52,836 nucleotides of DNA from Nitrospira sp. (GTDB taxonomy: Bacteria > Nitrospirota > Nitrospiria > Nitrospirales > Nitrospiraceae): assembly GCA_029865225.1 (NCBI GenBank), contig JAOUHJ010000018.1, positions 1 through 52,836 of the forward strand. The letters are read 5' to 3'. This document shows, in pieces, positions 39,879 to 48,842 of this stretch. The position numbers were made by a program, and so were the translations under genes. Numbering within the stretch: position 1 is the stretch's first letter; each line of letters begins with the position of its first letter. The notes beneath the pieces are model-generated. The model worked only from the letters and a program-made list of their open reading frames with translations. It did not search any database and was not told where the DNA came from.

Positions 39879-40901
39879 TTAGGCAGCCTTGGCGGGACGC
39901 CAGCGGAGGCCGACGTTCAGGAGTTCTTGTAGTAGATCCTTGTATTGGTAGCCCACCTTCTTGGCGGAATCGGAGAAATCTTCATCTTCCGCGATTTGCG
40001 GGTTGGGGTTTGCCTCCAGGACGTACAGCTGCCCGTTGGCATCCATGCGCATGTCGATCCGGGCATAACCGGTCAAGCTGAGAGCTCGATAGACCCGCTT
40101 TGCCAGGCCTTGGATTTCCTGCGTCTTGTGGTCTGTTAAATCGTCAGCCTCTTTTGAGATGATCCCATATTTGATCTGATACTTCCGGCTCCATTTAACG
40201 CGCTCGGTGGCGATGCGCTTGGCGTCTTCCGGCAACTTGTCCATGATGAGTTCCCACACCGGCAGCACGTGCAGTTGGCCATTCCCGATAATTCCCACGT
40301 AGAACTCGCGGCCTTCGATATATTGCTCGATCAGTGCCGCGCTACCTACGTGGTTGTGGACGAAGGCGACTCGATCGGCGAGTTTCTCGTCGTCTGTGAC
40401 GATCGAAGCTTGGGAGATGCCGAGCGAGGCTTCTTCGGTGACTGATTTCACGATCAAGGGGAACGTCAGCGATTTCGGACGCTTCACCGTGCGGCCTTGA
40501 GGCACTTCGATGAATTCCGGGTAGGGAATCTTGTGAAAGGCCAGCACCTTCTTCGTCAGAACTTTGTCCCGAGCCAGCATGAGGCCGCGTGGATTCGAAC
40601 CAGTGTAAGGCAGGTGCAGGAGCTCAAGGTATGACACGACATGCTGATCATAGACGGCCACGCCGTCGAATTCCTCCAGAAGGTTGAACGCGATGTCGGG
40701 TTTCCACTGCTCAATCGCCGACTGGATGACACCGAGGTCGCTCTTGACCCCGAGCGGATGTACCTCATGGCCTAGTTTCTTCAATGTTGAGACCACATCG
40801 TATTCTGTCCGCCATGCAACGGTTTTCACGTCATGCCCGGCCACATCATTTGGAGGCACCAGATCTTCGTGCATGAGGACAAGGATGCGCAGTCGCTTCA
40901 T
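39879..40901 (-). CDS. ATP-grasp ligase related to D-alanine-D-alanine ligase
   Basis: The protein is 340 residues. An N-terminal Rossmann-like domain (MKRLRILVLMHEDLVPP) is followed by an ATP-grasp domain: LPYTGSNPRGLMLARDKVLTKK, FPLIVKSVTEEASLGIS, EQYIEGREFYVGI and YARIDMRMDANGQLYVLEANPNP. The D-x-R-x8-LEANPNP block supplies Mg-ATP ligands. It differs from housekeeping Ddl in its N-terminal region and in lacking cell-wall neighbours. It overlaps the zinc-peptidase gene by ATGA, so the two probably work on the same peptide-like substrate. An upstream open extension to 41078 lies inside the peptidase gene and is not used. Confidence 0.82.
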   Translation of the reverse strand: MKRLRILVLMHEDLVPPNDVAGHDVKTVAWRTEYDVVSTLKKLGHEVHPLGVKSDLGVIQSAIEQWKPDIAFNLLEEFDGVAVYDQHVVSYLELLHLPYTGSNPRGLMLARDKVLTKKVLAFHKIPYPEFIEVPQGRTVKRPKSLTFPLIVKSVTEEASLGISQASIVTDDEKLADRVAFVHNHVGSAALIEQYIEGREFYVGIIGNGQLHVLPVWELIMDKLPEDAKRIATERVKWSRKYQIKYGIISKEADDLTDHKTQEIQGLAKRVYRALSLTGYARIDMRMDANGQLYVLEANPNPQIAEDEDFSDSAKKVGYQYKDLLQELLNVGLRWRPAKAA

Positions 40902-41977
40902 AAGGCCACCCGATGTCGTCCGCTCCGCAAGAAGTTCATCGTGTGAACAGTCAGGAGGATGGTGAAGTCGAGTTTGGCCTGCTCCTCGGTGACGGGTACC
41001 CTCAGATCCAATTCCCGACATCGTCGGATCATATCTTCCAACACCTGGTCGATGGTGTATTGGTACTCGCCGGTCCAACTCGCGACCTTACGACGCACTT
41101 CACGGCGAAAGCGATTGAGAAAACTGGCGGCGCTCGGTTTGGTCGCGTTGCTCGGCATGGCGGAAAAGAGTCGTTTGAGATCCGGGTCATACTGCAACTG
41201 CCGGTCGATGCCATAATGTCGACGTTTGCGTTCATAATGCTCGCGCAGGGTCTTCTTGAGACTTGGGAGCGAATCAACCTCTTCTTGCGTCGTGACGCAG
41301 GGTGAGATCCCCCGGAGTTCTTTCATCACGCCGTCGACATACTTGAGCTTCTTGAGCACGGGCCAGCCACGATACCGTTCTTCCCAGAGCGAATCGGGGG
41401 TCAGCCAGACGGCAAAGGTTTCGGCGAAGTCCTCATCCGGGTGGCTCTGCGCATACCACAAATCCAAATGGCGAACGAAGCGTCTGCTATAGGGACGGGG
41501 GGAGTAATATCTCGGGTATCCTTGGGACGACTTGCCGAAGATCTCTTGACGGGTTTTGCGGCGACGAAGCTTGTAGGCGTTTTCGATGGCATGCCCCGTT
41601 TCATGGCGGAGGATGCGCAAACACCATTCTCTCGTACCCCCTTCGACTTCCAACATTTGCGCAAGCTCGAGTTTCGCAAGCCGGGGATGGGCGAGATAGA
41701 AGGGAATGGCAATGCCGGGTACGCCGTCCGGCGTGAACCATTCGTTGGAAAGCCAAAAATGTGGACGAAACAGTAACCCCCGCTGTTCGAGTTCACGGGT
41801 CAACTCGGCGATGGGTTGTTCGAGGAATCCACTGGTCAGCCCTACGTGGAGATCGCACATAGGGAGATCCAATAACGCCTCATCCGACCAAGATGCCCAA
41901 TGTGGTTCATCCTGGCCGATGACCGATGTTTTGAGCACGTCGGCAACCGCACGATCCATGATTGGCCCGTCCCCCAT
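40898..41977 (-). CDS. Putative zinc-binding metallopeptidase
   Basis: The protein is about 359 residues with the zinc motif HETGH at 125-129. A conserved downstream block YYSPRPYSRRFVRHLDLWYAQSHPDEDFAETFAVWLTP contains likely third ligands. No signal peptide is seen, so it acts in the cytoplasm. The family is described only as putative zinc-binding metallopeptidase. It is the first gene of a two-gene unit with the ATP-grasp ligase. ATG 41977 is used; ATG 41959 is equally possible. Confidence 0.78.
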   Translation of the reverse strand: MGDGPIMDRAVADVLKTSVIGQDEPHWASWSDEALLDLPMCDLHVGLTSGFLEQPIAELTRELEQRGLLFRPHFWLSNEWFTPDGVPGIAIPFYLAHPRLAKLELAQMLEVEGGTREWCLRILRHETGHAIENAYKLRRRKTRQEIFGKSSQGYPRYYSPRPYSRRFVRHLDLWYAQSHPDEDFAETFAVWLTPDSLWEERYRGWPVLKKLKYVDGVMKELRGISPCVTTQEEVDSLPSLKKTLREHYERKRRHYGIDRQLQYDPDLKRLFSAMPSNATKPSAASFLNRFRREVRRKVASWTGEYQYTIDQVLEDMIRRCRELDLRVPVTEEQAKLDFTILLTVHTMNFLRSGRHRVAL

Positions 41978-42063
41978 CCAGATCGACTACCCATAGAAAA
42001 TATAGCAGGTGCGAGGATTCCGGTTGCGACTGTTGGGTCAAGGCAGAGTGAGGAGAGGAGATG

Positions 42064-42084
42064 CGGTCGAAAAGATCTCGACCG
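42064..42084. other. Hairpin-forming sequence between convergent or tandem minus-strand genes
   Basis: CGGTCGA at 42064-42070 pairs with TCGACCG at 42078-42084 around a seven-base loop, just downstream of the phosphatase gene. No T-run follows on either strand, so it is at best a weak terminator. Confidence 0.35.
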
Positions 42085-42112
42085 TCCTAATGGACTGACG
42101 GTAGGTGGCCCA

Positions 42113-42613
42113 TCACGCCTTGCCTTTGGAGAAGTCAGGAAGTCGCGTCATCAGTTCAGGCACGGCCTCCCAAATGTGGTCGATGACGGACTCAATATAG
42201 GCCCGCGCCTCGACGATATCGCGTTCCCAGTTAGGGAGCGCCTCATGTAGGTCCAGAATCGGAGTTTCCTCCCCGAACGACACTTCATTGAAGAGCGGAA
42301 CCTTCAAGCTGAACCGTTTTTGAATAAACTCACGATGTCCCAAGCCCATCGCAATGATGATGTCGTGCTGTTTGACCAGTTGCTTGGTCAAGAGGCGTGG
42401 GGTATGTGAGGAAGGATCGACCCCCTTTTTAATGAGTCGGTTCGAAATCACCGGATGAATCGTCCCTGGCTTAGCGTCGATCCCGGCTGATCCCACCCGA
42501 TAGGTCGACTGTCCACCGAGTTGTGCACGCAGGGCATATTCCGCCGCCACGCTCCGGAAGATATTGCCCGTACAGACAAAGAGAATCGATTGGCTCTCGG
42601 ATCGGTCGCTCAT
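42113..42613 (-). CDS. Low-molecular-weight protein-tyrosine-phosphatase-like protein
   Basis: The protein is 166 residues. The P-loop C-x5-R is CTGNIFR with Cys14 as nucleophile and Arg20, followed by Ser21, as in LMW phosphatases (also the arsenate-reductase fold). The usual general-acid DP motif near the C-terminus appears here as DLHEALP, an unusual substitution after the aspartate. The ATG at 42613 has GGAG about five bases upstream. It is divergent from ttcA. Confidence 0.82.
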   Translation of the reverse strand: MSDRSESQSILFVCTGNIFRSVAAEYALRAQLGGQSTYRVGSAGIDAKPGTIHPVISNRLIKKGVDPSSHTPRLLTKQLVKQHDIIIAMGLGHREFIQKRFSLKVPLFNEVSFGEETPILDLHEALPNWERDIVEARAYIESVIDHIWEAVPELMTRLPDFSKGKA

Positions 42614-42668
42614 TTTTCTCCAAACTAGCATGTCGACAGCCTTCCAACGGACCAGCTACAATCCTGCC

Positions 42669-43541
42669 ATGATTGTCCCTATTCGACCAGCATCTCCGCT
42701 TAAATTAGATGAAGCCACAGAGAAGATGCAAACACGCCTCTGCCGGCTGGTTGGCCAGGCTATAGCCGACTATCGCCTGATCGAAGACGGGGACAAGGTG
42801 ATGGTCTGTCTATCAGGCGGGAAAGACAGTTATGGGCTGTTGGATATCTTGCTGGTCTTGCAACGTCGGGCCCCTATTCGTTTTGACGTGGTCGCCGTCA
42901 ATCTCGATCAACGCCAGCCAGGCTTCCCGGAGCAGGTACTTCCTGACTACCTGACAAGCCGTGGGATACCTTTCCATATCGAAGCACGGGATACCTATTC
43001 GATCGTGAAGCGGTTGATTCCGGAGGGGCAGACGACCTGCTCGCTCTGCTCAAGGCTACGGCGGGGACATCTGTATCGCATCGCTACGGAGATCGGTGCC
43101 ACAAAGATCGCGTTGGGCCATCACCGCGACGATATCGTCGAAACGTTATTCCTCAATCTATTTTTTACAGGCAAACTGAAAGCTATTCCGCCCAAGCTGC
43201 GCTCGAAGGATGGACGGCACATCGTCATTCGCCCGCTCGCATCGGTCAAAGAAAGTGATTTGGCACGATACGCTGAGCTACGGGGGTTTCCGATCATCCC
43301 GTGCGATCTTTGCGGGTCGCAAGAGGATCTGAAACGCAAGAAGGTGAAGGCGTTTCTCCAGCAATGGGAACGGGAGTCCCCAGGTTGTGGTGACAGCATT
43401 GCGGCGGCGTTGACCAACGTGGCGCCATCGCTCTTGATGGATCAACGGCTCTTTAATTTCGCATCACTGCAATCGATGGGAGGCTCTCAGGACGAAGGCG
43501 ACGTCTGGCTGGATCACGACCCAAATTCTCACGCAATCTAA
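42669..43541 (+). CDS. ttcA: tRNA 2-thiocytidine biosynthesis protein TtcA
   Basis: TtcA thiolates cytidine 32 of certain tRNAs. The PP-loop SGGKDS is at residues 49-54. Iron-sulfur cysteines are in [13 protein letters not shown] (C-x2-C) and a third in [16 protein letters not shown]. The [28 protein letters not shown] block is characteristic of TtcA. ATG 42669 is chosen because an earlier ATG at 42630 would leave only 16 bases between divergent start codons. The length of about 290 residues is slightly short of the E. coli protein. Confidence 0.9.
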   Translation: MIVPIRPASPLKLDEATEKMQTRLCRLVGQAIADYRLIEDGDKVMVCLSGGKDSYGLLDILLVLQRRAPIRFDVVAVNLDQRQPGFPEQVLPDYLTSRGIPFHIEARDTYSIVKRLIPEGQTTCSLCSRLRRGHLYRIATEIGATKIALGHHRDDIVETLFLNLFFTGKLKAIPPKLRSKDGRHIVIRPLASVKESDLARYAELRGFPIIPCDLCGSQEDLKRKKVKAFLQQWERESPGCGDSIAAALTNVAPSLLMDQRLFNFASLQSMGGSQDEGDVWLDHDPNSHAI

Positions 43542-43626
43542 GGCTCCCTCACTGCTGAGTCATGTCGATCTCTCCGCACCGCCTCAATAAAACACAGTAG
43601 TCCTAGCTCCTGTGCAGAAGCGATTG

Positions 43627-43642
43627 ATGAAGAATTCTTCAT
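43627..43642. promoter_or_regulatory. Perfect 16-bp palindrome upstream of the RND permease gene
   Basis: ATGAAGAATTCTTCAT is its own reverse complement. It lies about 95 bases before the RND start. The inner 14 bases occur exactly again at 48937-48950, and a one-mismatch copy of the 16 bases lies at 46909-46924 upstream of the amoC unit. A dimeric repressor or activator site is a plausible reading. Confidence 0.5.
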
Positions 43643-43736
43643 GGGCTTTTCGTGCACGCTTCACATTTTGAGCGTAATCATCCTGGACCAGAATCGAGCT
43701 CATGGGTAAAGTCTGCATCTTAAACGGAGATTGTTC

Positions 43737-46700
43737 GTGAAGTTAGACGTATTTATCGACCGTCCAATTCTTGCCTCAGTGGTATCTGTGGTGATTGTCG
43801 TCATGGGTCTTCTGGCGCTCCAGTTCCTCCCGGTCGCTCAGTTTCCGGAGATCAACCCACCTGTCGTGCAGATTGAAGCCGATTATCCCGGTGCCAGTGC
43901 GGAAGTCGCAGCTGAAGCGGTCGCCAGACCGATCGAGGTGACGCTCCCGGGCATCGACAATCTGCTCTATTTTGAGTCGACCAGTAGTAATGACGGGCAT
44001 GTGAGCATGACGTTGACGTTTGAAGTCGGCACCAATCCGGATATTGCACAGGTGCAAACGCAGAACCGTGTCAAACTCGCTGAGCCTCAGCTGCCAACGG
44101 AAGTGATCCGGCAAGGCGTGTCTGTGAAAAAGGCAACTCGGAATCTCCTCGCAGTCTTTGTCCTGAAATCCACAGATCCCCAACACGACGCAGTATTTCT
44201 TTCAAACTATGCCACGCGCCGAGTGGTCGATGATCTCAAACGGGTGAAGGGCGTTGGGGATGCGTGGGTCTTTGGACAGTCGAATTACAGCATGCGGATC
44301 ATCCTCAATCCATTGCTGATGAGGAAGCTTGGCCTCGTGCCGAGCGACATCGCCGCGATCATTCGAGAACAGAATCGCGACTACCCCGCAGGGACGATCG
44401 GGAGAGAGCCGGCTCCGAAGGGGACCGAGCTCACGATTCCGATTATTGCGAAGGGCCGACTGACGGAAGTGAGGGATTTCGAGGAACTGATCGTACGTGC
44501 CCTTCCAGATGGTTCGCTGGTCCGCCTGAAGGATGTGGCCCGGGTCGAAGTGGGGGCTCAGTCGTACGCCCTGGAAGCCCGTTGGAACAGCAAGCCAACC
44601 ACGTTCATCCTGGTGTTCTTGTCGCCCGGTGCCAACGCGCTCGAGATGATACGCGGTGCACGAGCCAAGATGGACGAATTGGCTCAAGCGTTTCCGGCTG
44701 GTGTGACCTACGATGTCCCTTACGATACCACCCAGTTCATCGAGGTTTCGATCAGAGAAGTGGTGAAAACCTTGGCTGAGGCGATGGTCTTGGTCGTGCT
44801 GGTCGTCTATCTCTTCCTGGAAAGCTGGCGCGCAACCCTCATTCCCATGGTTGCGGTACCGGTCTCCTTGATCGGGACCTTTATTGGACTCTATGCGCTC
44901 GGATTCTCCATCAACACGATTACGTTGTTCGGGATGGTGTTGGCGATCGGTATCGTGGTCGACGATGCGATCGTGGTCGTGGAAAACGTCGAACGGCACA
45001 TGCGCGAAGATCGCTTGTGGGCGAAAGATGCGGCCAAACGGGCAATGAATGAAGTCATGGCTCCTATCATCGCCATCGTGTTGGTGCTGGTCTCGGTCTT
45101 TGCCCCCGTGGGATTTGTCGGTGGGATTACCGGAGCCCTGTATAAGCAGTTTGCCGCCACGATCGCCATTTCCGTCACTGTGTCGGGATTTGTGGCCCTG
45201 ACCCTCAGTCCCGCCCTCTGCGCCGCGGTGCTCAGACCGCATGCTGGTGAACGGGGAGGGTTCTGGTTGCTGTTTAACCGGCTGTTCGGACGAACGCAGC
45301 GTGGCTACACAAATGCGGTGGCGGCATTATTAACCAGACCTGTCCGGGTGATGGCGGTGTTCGGTGTGCTCATCGCCGTTTCTATTAGCCTGTTCCAGAC
45401 ATTGCCGAAGAGTTTCGTGCCGGAAGATGACCAGGGGTACTTCATCGTCGTGGCCCAGCTGCCGGACGGTGCTTCGAAGCAGCGGACCGATGCGGTCCTT
45501 GAAAAAATAGAACGGGTGTTTCAATCAAATCCAGCGGTGAATTCAACAGATGCTCTCTCGGGCCAAAACTTTGTGTTCGGAACCAGAGGCCCGAACTCTG
45601 CGACGATGTTTGTGCCGCTGATTCCCTGGAATGAGCGACCAGAACCGCAGAACCATGCGAAGGCGATGGTTGGTGCTGCCTATAGTGCGTTTGAGGAGAT
45701 TCCTGAGGCGCTTCTCCTAGCCTTCAATGCTCCGGCGATTGAAGGTGTCGGGGCGGCAGGCGGCTTCTCCGCACAGTTGCAAGATCCCACGGGAGAGGAT
45801 TTCAAGCGGTTTGCCGAAGCGGCTCAGCAGTTTGTTGAACGGGCCCAAAAAGAACCAGCCATCGGTCGCGTGGGAACGAATTTCCGTGTATCTTCCCCGC
45901 GGGTCTACACCCATGTGAATCGCGAACGTGCGAAATCCTTAGGGGTACCGATCTCGGAAATCTTTGATGCCTTACAGGCCTACTTCGGTAATTTTTACAT
46001 CAACGATTTCATCAAATTTGGTCGGGTCTATCACGTGCAGACGGAAGCGGAAGCGGAGTATCGGGCGACGCCTCAAGACTTTTCAAAGATCTACGTGCGG
46101 GCTCCGAGTGTTCATGGGGCCCACATGATTCCGCTCGATACCGTGGTGACGGCAGAGTATCGGAGCGGGCCGGATCCGGTGAAACACTTCAATGGATACA
46201 ACACCGCCCTTGTGCTGGGTGCCGTCGCGCCGGGCTACAGCTCCGGTCAAGCCCTCGAAGCCCTGGATCGTGTGGCCAAAGAAGTGTTGGTCCCACAGGG
46301 GTACGGGATCGATTGGAGCGGCCTTTCGTTTCAAGAACGACGGGTCGGAGGCCAGTCCAACCTCGTCTTCGTCGTCGGTCTCCTGATGGTGTTTCTGGTG
46401 TTGGCGGCGCAGTTCGAGAGTTGGGTCGTCCCATTTGCAGTCATTCTGGCCGTCCCGTTTGGGATTTTTGGCGCGCTCAGCGCCGTGTGGGTACGCGGCT
46501 TCGAGAACGACATTTACTTTCAGATCGGATTGGTGACGTTGATCGGGCTGACTGCGAAGAACGCGATCCTGATCGTTGAGTTCGCCAATACCCGATACGA
46601 GGAAGGACGTCCCTTGATCGACGCCGCAATCGAAGCGGCTCGATTGCGGTTTCGACCGATCATCATGACATCGATGGCCTTTATTCTTGGCATGGTTCCA

Positions 46701-46871
46701 TTGGTTGTGGCCAGAGGAGCCGGAGCGGCAAGCCGTCAGTCGATCGGGACCGGGGTCATGGGCGGCATGTTGGCTGCGACATTTCTGGCGATCTTTTTTG
46801 TTCCTCTCTTCTATGTGTTGCTACGAAAAATGGTTCAGCGTAAGGAGTCATCGAGAGCAAATTTGGCCTGA
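43737..46871 (+). CDS. RND efflux permease of the HAE1/AcrB family
   Basis: This is a proton-driven trimeric inner-membrane pump of about 1044 residues. It has the full architecture: helix 1 (RPILASVVSVVIVVMGLLAL), a first porter/docking domain and helices 2-6. VLAIGIVVDDAIVVVENVERHM contains the proton-relay aspartates in helix 4. A second porter domain and C-terminal helices with IGLTAKNAILIVEFAN follow. GTG 43737 is preferred since ACGGAG lies seven bases upstream; a TTG at 43731 is in frame. No membrane-fusion protein or outer-membrane channel gene is adjacent, so partners must be elsewhere. Confidence 0.93.
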   Translation: MKLDVFIDRPILASVVSVVIVVMGLLALQFLPVAQFPEINPPVVQIEADYPGASAEVAAEAVARPIEVTLPGIDNLLYFESTSSNDGHVSMTLTFEVGTNPDIAQVQTQNRVKLAEPQLPTEVIRQGVSVKKATRNLLAVFVLKSTDPQHDAVFLSNYATRRVVDDLKRVKGVGDAWVFGQSNYSMRIILNPLLMRKLGLVPSDIAAIIREQNRDYPAGTIGREPAPKGTELTIPIIAKGRLTEVRDFEELIVRALPDGSLVRLKDVARVEVGAQSYALEARWNSKPTTFILVFLSPGANALEMIRGARAKMDELAQAFPAGVTYDVPYDTTQFIEVSIREVVKTLAEAMVLVVLVVYLFLESWRATLIPMVAVPVSLIGTFIGLYALGFSINTITLFGMVLAIGIVVDDAIVVVENVERHMREDRLWAKDAAKRAMNEVMAPIIAIVLVLVSVFAPVGFVGGITGALYKQFAATIAISVTVSGFVALTLSPALCAAVLRPHAGERGGFWLLFNRLFGRTQRGYTNAVAALLTRPVRVMAVFGVLIAVSISLFQTLPKSFVPEDDQGYFIVVAQLPDGASKQRTDAVLEKIERVFQSNPAVNSTDALSGQNFVFGTRGPNSATMFVPLIPWNERPEPQNHAKAMVGAAYSAFEEIPEALLLAFNAPAIEGVGAAGGFSAQLQDPTGEDFKRFAEAAQQFVERAQKEPAIGRVGTNFRVSSPRVYTHVNRERAKSLGVPISEIFDALQAYFGNFYINDFIKFGRVYHVQTEAEAEYRATPQDFSKIYVRAPSVHGAHMIPLDTVVTAEYRSGPDPVKHFNGYNTALVLGAVAPGYSSGQALEALDRVAKEVLVPQGYGIDWSGLSFQERRVGGQSNLVFVVGLLMVFLVLAAQFESWVVPFAVILAVPFGIFGALSAVWVRGFENDIYFQIGLVTLIGLTAKNAILIVEFANTRYEEGRPLIDAAIEAARLRFRPIIMTSMAFILGMVPLVVARGAGAASRQSIGTGVMGGMLAATFLAIFFVPLFYVLLRKMVQRKESSRANLA

Positions 46872-46908
46872 TCGCTGATGAAATGAGACCTCCCCTAGGA
46901 AAGGAATT

Positions 46909-46924
46909 ATGAAGATTTCTTCAT
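46909..46924. promoter_or_regulatory. Near-palindrome upstream of the amoC unit
   Basis: ATGAAGATTTCTTCAT differs by one central base from the perfect palindrome at 43627-43642. It is 73 bases before the start of the gene preceding amoC. A related half, CCTTCATC, follows at about 46940-46947. No clear -35/-10 pair could be assigned in this interval. Confidence 0.45.
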
Positions 46925-46997
46925 GAACTTCTAATGTTTCCTTCATCTTTAGAGGGGTATGCTTTGTAGTAGGTATAGAGGAAGGGGGTGAGCGTCG

Positions 46998-47660
46998 ATG
47001 GAGATGAGTTCTCCCACGAATATTGAACGAAGCACGGTAGCCGGATTGTCATGCAGTGCAGGATTGAAGAGGAGCATGGCATCAATCTTACAAAAGGTCT
47101 CGAGCTATCATCTCATCGTGGTGTTCGTGCTTCTAGCGGCTCTGCTGCCTGGCTTTGCTTATGCTCATGGCAAAGTCACAATCGAGGAAGACACATGTGT
47201 CCGACGAGTCGGCGGCAATCTCGTGCACTTCAACGCCTATCAACCGCAGAATGAAGCCAAGGCGCAGTACTGTACCGAAATTCCTGGTGAGGGTGAGACC
47301 TTTCTTGTTGTGGACCTCGTAGATGCAGCATTGCGGAACACAGCGGTAGCTATGCGGGTGGTGCGAGGCCTGAGCGAAACCGCGGAAGACCAGACGGTAG
47401 CCTATTGGCCTCCGGCGATCCATCCAGATGGTGTAGTCCGAGGTGAAACCGCGCTGGCAAAAGGGCTCTATACGCTGATCATTACGCCAGATGGGTTAAG
47501 TTCATCGTCCTATATCTTGAGGGTGCAGCAGGTCGACTATGTACACATTGCGAGAAAAGCGATTGGGCCGTTGGCCATTCTGCTTCTTCTCGCCTTGATC
47601 GGGTACGAATTCTCAAAAACCAATCGGTTTAGGAACTGGCGGGTCTCCGGACCTGCATAA
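46998..47660 (+). CDS. Membrane-anchored periplasmic protein preceding amoC, candidate copper-binding
   Basis: I do not recognise the family. The 220-residue protein has a signal segment (about 36-56, LIVVFVLLAALLPGFAYA), a periplasmic domain (57-182) and a C-terminal helix (about 190-203) with a basic cytoplasmic tail, so it is anchored at the C-terminus. Predicted cleavage after AYA would leave His57 as the first residue (HGKVTIEEDTC). The domain has two cysteines (67, 92) and His77. An N-terminal histidine is a recurrent copper ligand (for example in CopC). GGGGGTGAG precedes ATG 46998 by about seven bases. The amoC start follows 45 bases after the stop, which suggests cotranscription. Copper binding is inference. 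Confidence 0.7.
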   Translation: MEMSSPTNIERSTVAGLSCSAGLKRSMASILQKVSSYHLIVVFVLLAALLPGFAYAHGKVTIEEDTCVRRVGGNLVHFNAYQPQNEAKAQYCTEIPGEGETFLVVDLVDAALRNTAVAMRVVRGLSETAEDQTVAYWPPAIHPDGVVRGETALAKGLYTLIITPDGLSSSSYILRVQQVDYVHIARKAIGPLAILLLLALIGYEFSKTNRFRNWRVSGPA

Positions 47661-47705
47661 CGATTCGATTCATGCGAGGGTGTTTTAAACAAGGAGGGAC
47701 ATACA

Positions 47706-48518
47706 ATGGCCAGTCAAGAGCGCGGGTACGACATTTCGCAGTGGTACGACTCGCGACCAGCCAAGATCGGCTGGTTTGCGATGTTGGCGATCGGCGTGTT
47801 TTGGGTCCTGTATCAACGGACCTTCGGGTACTCCCACGGGTTGGACTCCATGACCCCGGAGTTCGATTCGGTGTGGATGGGGCTGTGGCGGTTTAACATC
47901 GTCGCCAACGCCATCTTCTTTGCCGTGTCGGTGGGCTGGATTTGGGTCACCCGGGATCGCAACTTGGCGAACCTGGACCCGAAGCTGGAGTTGAAGCGGT
48001 ACTTTTATTTCATGGGCTGGTTGGTGTGCTACATCTGGGGCGTGTACTACGCGGGGAGCTACACCCTGGAGCAGGATGCGGCGTGGCACCAAGTGATCAT
48101 CCGGGACACGAGCTTCACGGCGAGCCACATCGTGGCGTTCTACGGGACGTTCCCGCTGTACATCACGTGCGGCGTGTCGAGCTACCTGTATGCGCAGACG
48201 CGGTTGCCGCTGTACAACCAGGCGACGTCGTTTCCGTTGGTGGCGGCGGTGGTGGGGCCGATGTTCATTCTGCCGAACGTGGGGCTCAACGAGTGGGGCC
48301 ATGCGTTCTGGTTTGTGGATGAGCTGTTTGCGGCCCCGTTGCACTGGGGCTTTGTGACGTTGGGCTGGTGCGGGTTGTTCGGGGCAGCTGGGGGTGTGGC
48401 GGCGCAGATCGTGAGCCGCATGTCGAACCTGGCGGACGTGGTCTGGAACAACGCCCCGAAGAGCATCCTGGATCCGTTCCCCAGCCAGGTGGACCCCAAC
48501 GCGAAGCCTGGCTACTGA
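47706..48518 (+). CDS. amoC: Ammonia monooxygenase subunit C, stand-alone copy
   Basis: AmoC is the membrane subunit of the copper enzyme that oxidises ammonia to hydroxylamine. The 270-residue protein has about six membrane helices. The PmoC/AmoC copper ligands are spaced D-x3-H-x12-H: Asp124, His128 and His141 in [20 protein letters not shown]. The C-terminus [13 protein letters not shown] is typical for comammox-type AmoC. AAGGAGGG precedes the start. No amoA or amoB is in the window, so this is one of the extra amoC copies known from ammonia oxidisers. It lies after a candidate copper-handling protein and has its own terminator. Confidence 0.95.
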   Translation: MASQERGYDISQWYDSRPAKIGWFAMLAIGVFWVLYQRTFGYSHGLDSMTPEFDSVWMGLWRFNIVANAIFFAVSVGWIWVTRDRNLANLDPKLELKRYFYFMGWLVCYIWGVYYAGSYTLEQDAAWHQVIIRDTSFTASHIVAFYGTFPLYITCGVSSYLYAQTRLPLYNQATSFPLVAAVVGPMFILPNVGLNEWGHAFWFVDELFAAPLHWGFVTLGWCGLFGAAGGVAAQIVSRMSNLADVVWNNAPKSILDPFPSQVDPNAKPGY

Positions 48519-48550
48519 TCAGTCGCCAGACTGCGTGAGCGGTGAGAAAG

Positions 48551-48590
48551 GGCCCGGGGCTCCAGTGATGGGGCTCCGGGCCGTTTCGTG
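48551..48590 (+). terminator. Terminator after amoC
   Basis: GGCCCGGGGCTCC pairs with GGGGCTCCGGGCC around AGTGAT (48551-48582), including two G-T pairs. GTTTCGTG follows, a short T-rich end. It begins 33 bases after the amoC stop. Confidence 0.7.
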
Positions 48591-48842
48591 TCCGCTTCGG
48601 GCATTCCACATTGCTACACAATAGTCACCAGTCACCGTTGATTGAGATGAGTTTCAGACAACCAACTTGGAGTTCAATGCTGGCGAAGGTATTATTGTTC
48701 TTGCAGTAGGCTCGTGATTGGCATCGAGGGAGATCTTGAAGGTCATTAGGATGCGAGGGAATGGGCTTGATTGCGGGGAAAGCAGCCTGTCGTCCTTGCT
48801 CTGGTGAGTCTCATCTGATATGAGAGGGGTTGGGATAGAGGC
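48591..48842. other. Intergenic sequence between amoC terminator and the 372-aa gene
   Basis: No gene, promoter pair or repeat stands out. A short doublet CAGTCACC/AGTCACC occurs at about 48624-48638. With the terminator, the gene-free stretch is 324 bases long. Confidence 0.4.

Noticed and set aside
44202..45242. 346-codon minus-strand open frame inside the RND permease
   Set aside because: Rich in His, Asp and Arg as typical antisense of a GC-rich membrane protein gene; no motif.
47685..48344. 219-codon minus-strand frame opposite amoC
   Set aside because: Antisense shadow of a strongly conserved gene; a matching shadow appears opposite the amoC fragment.
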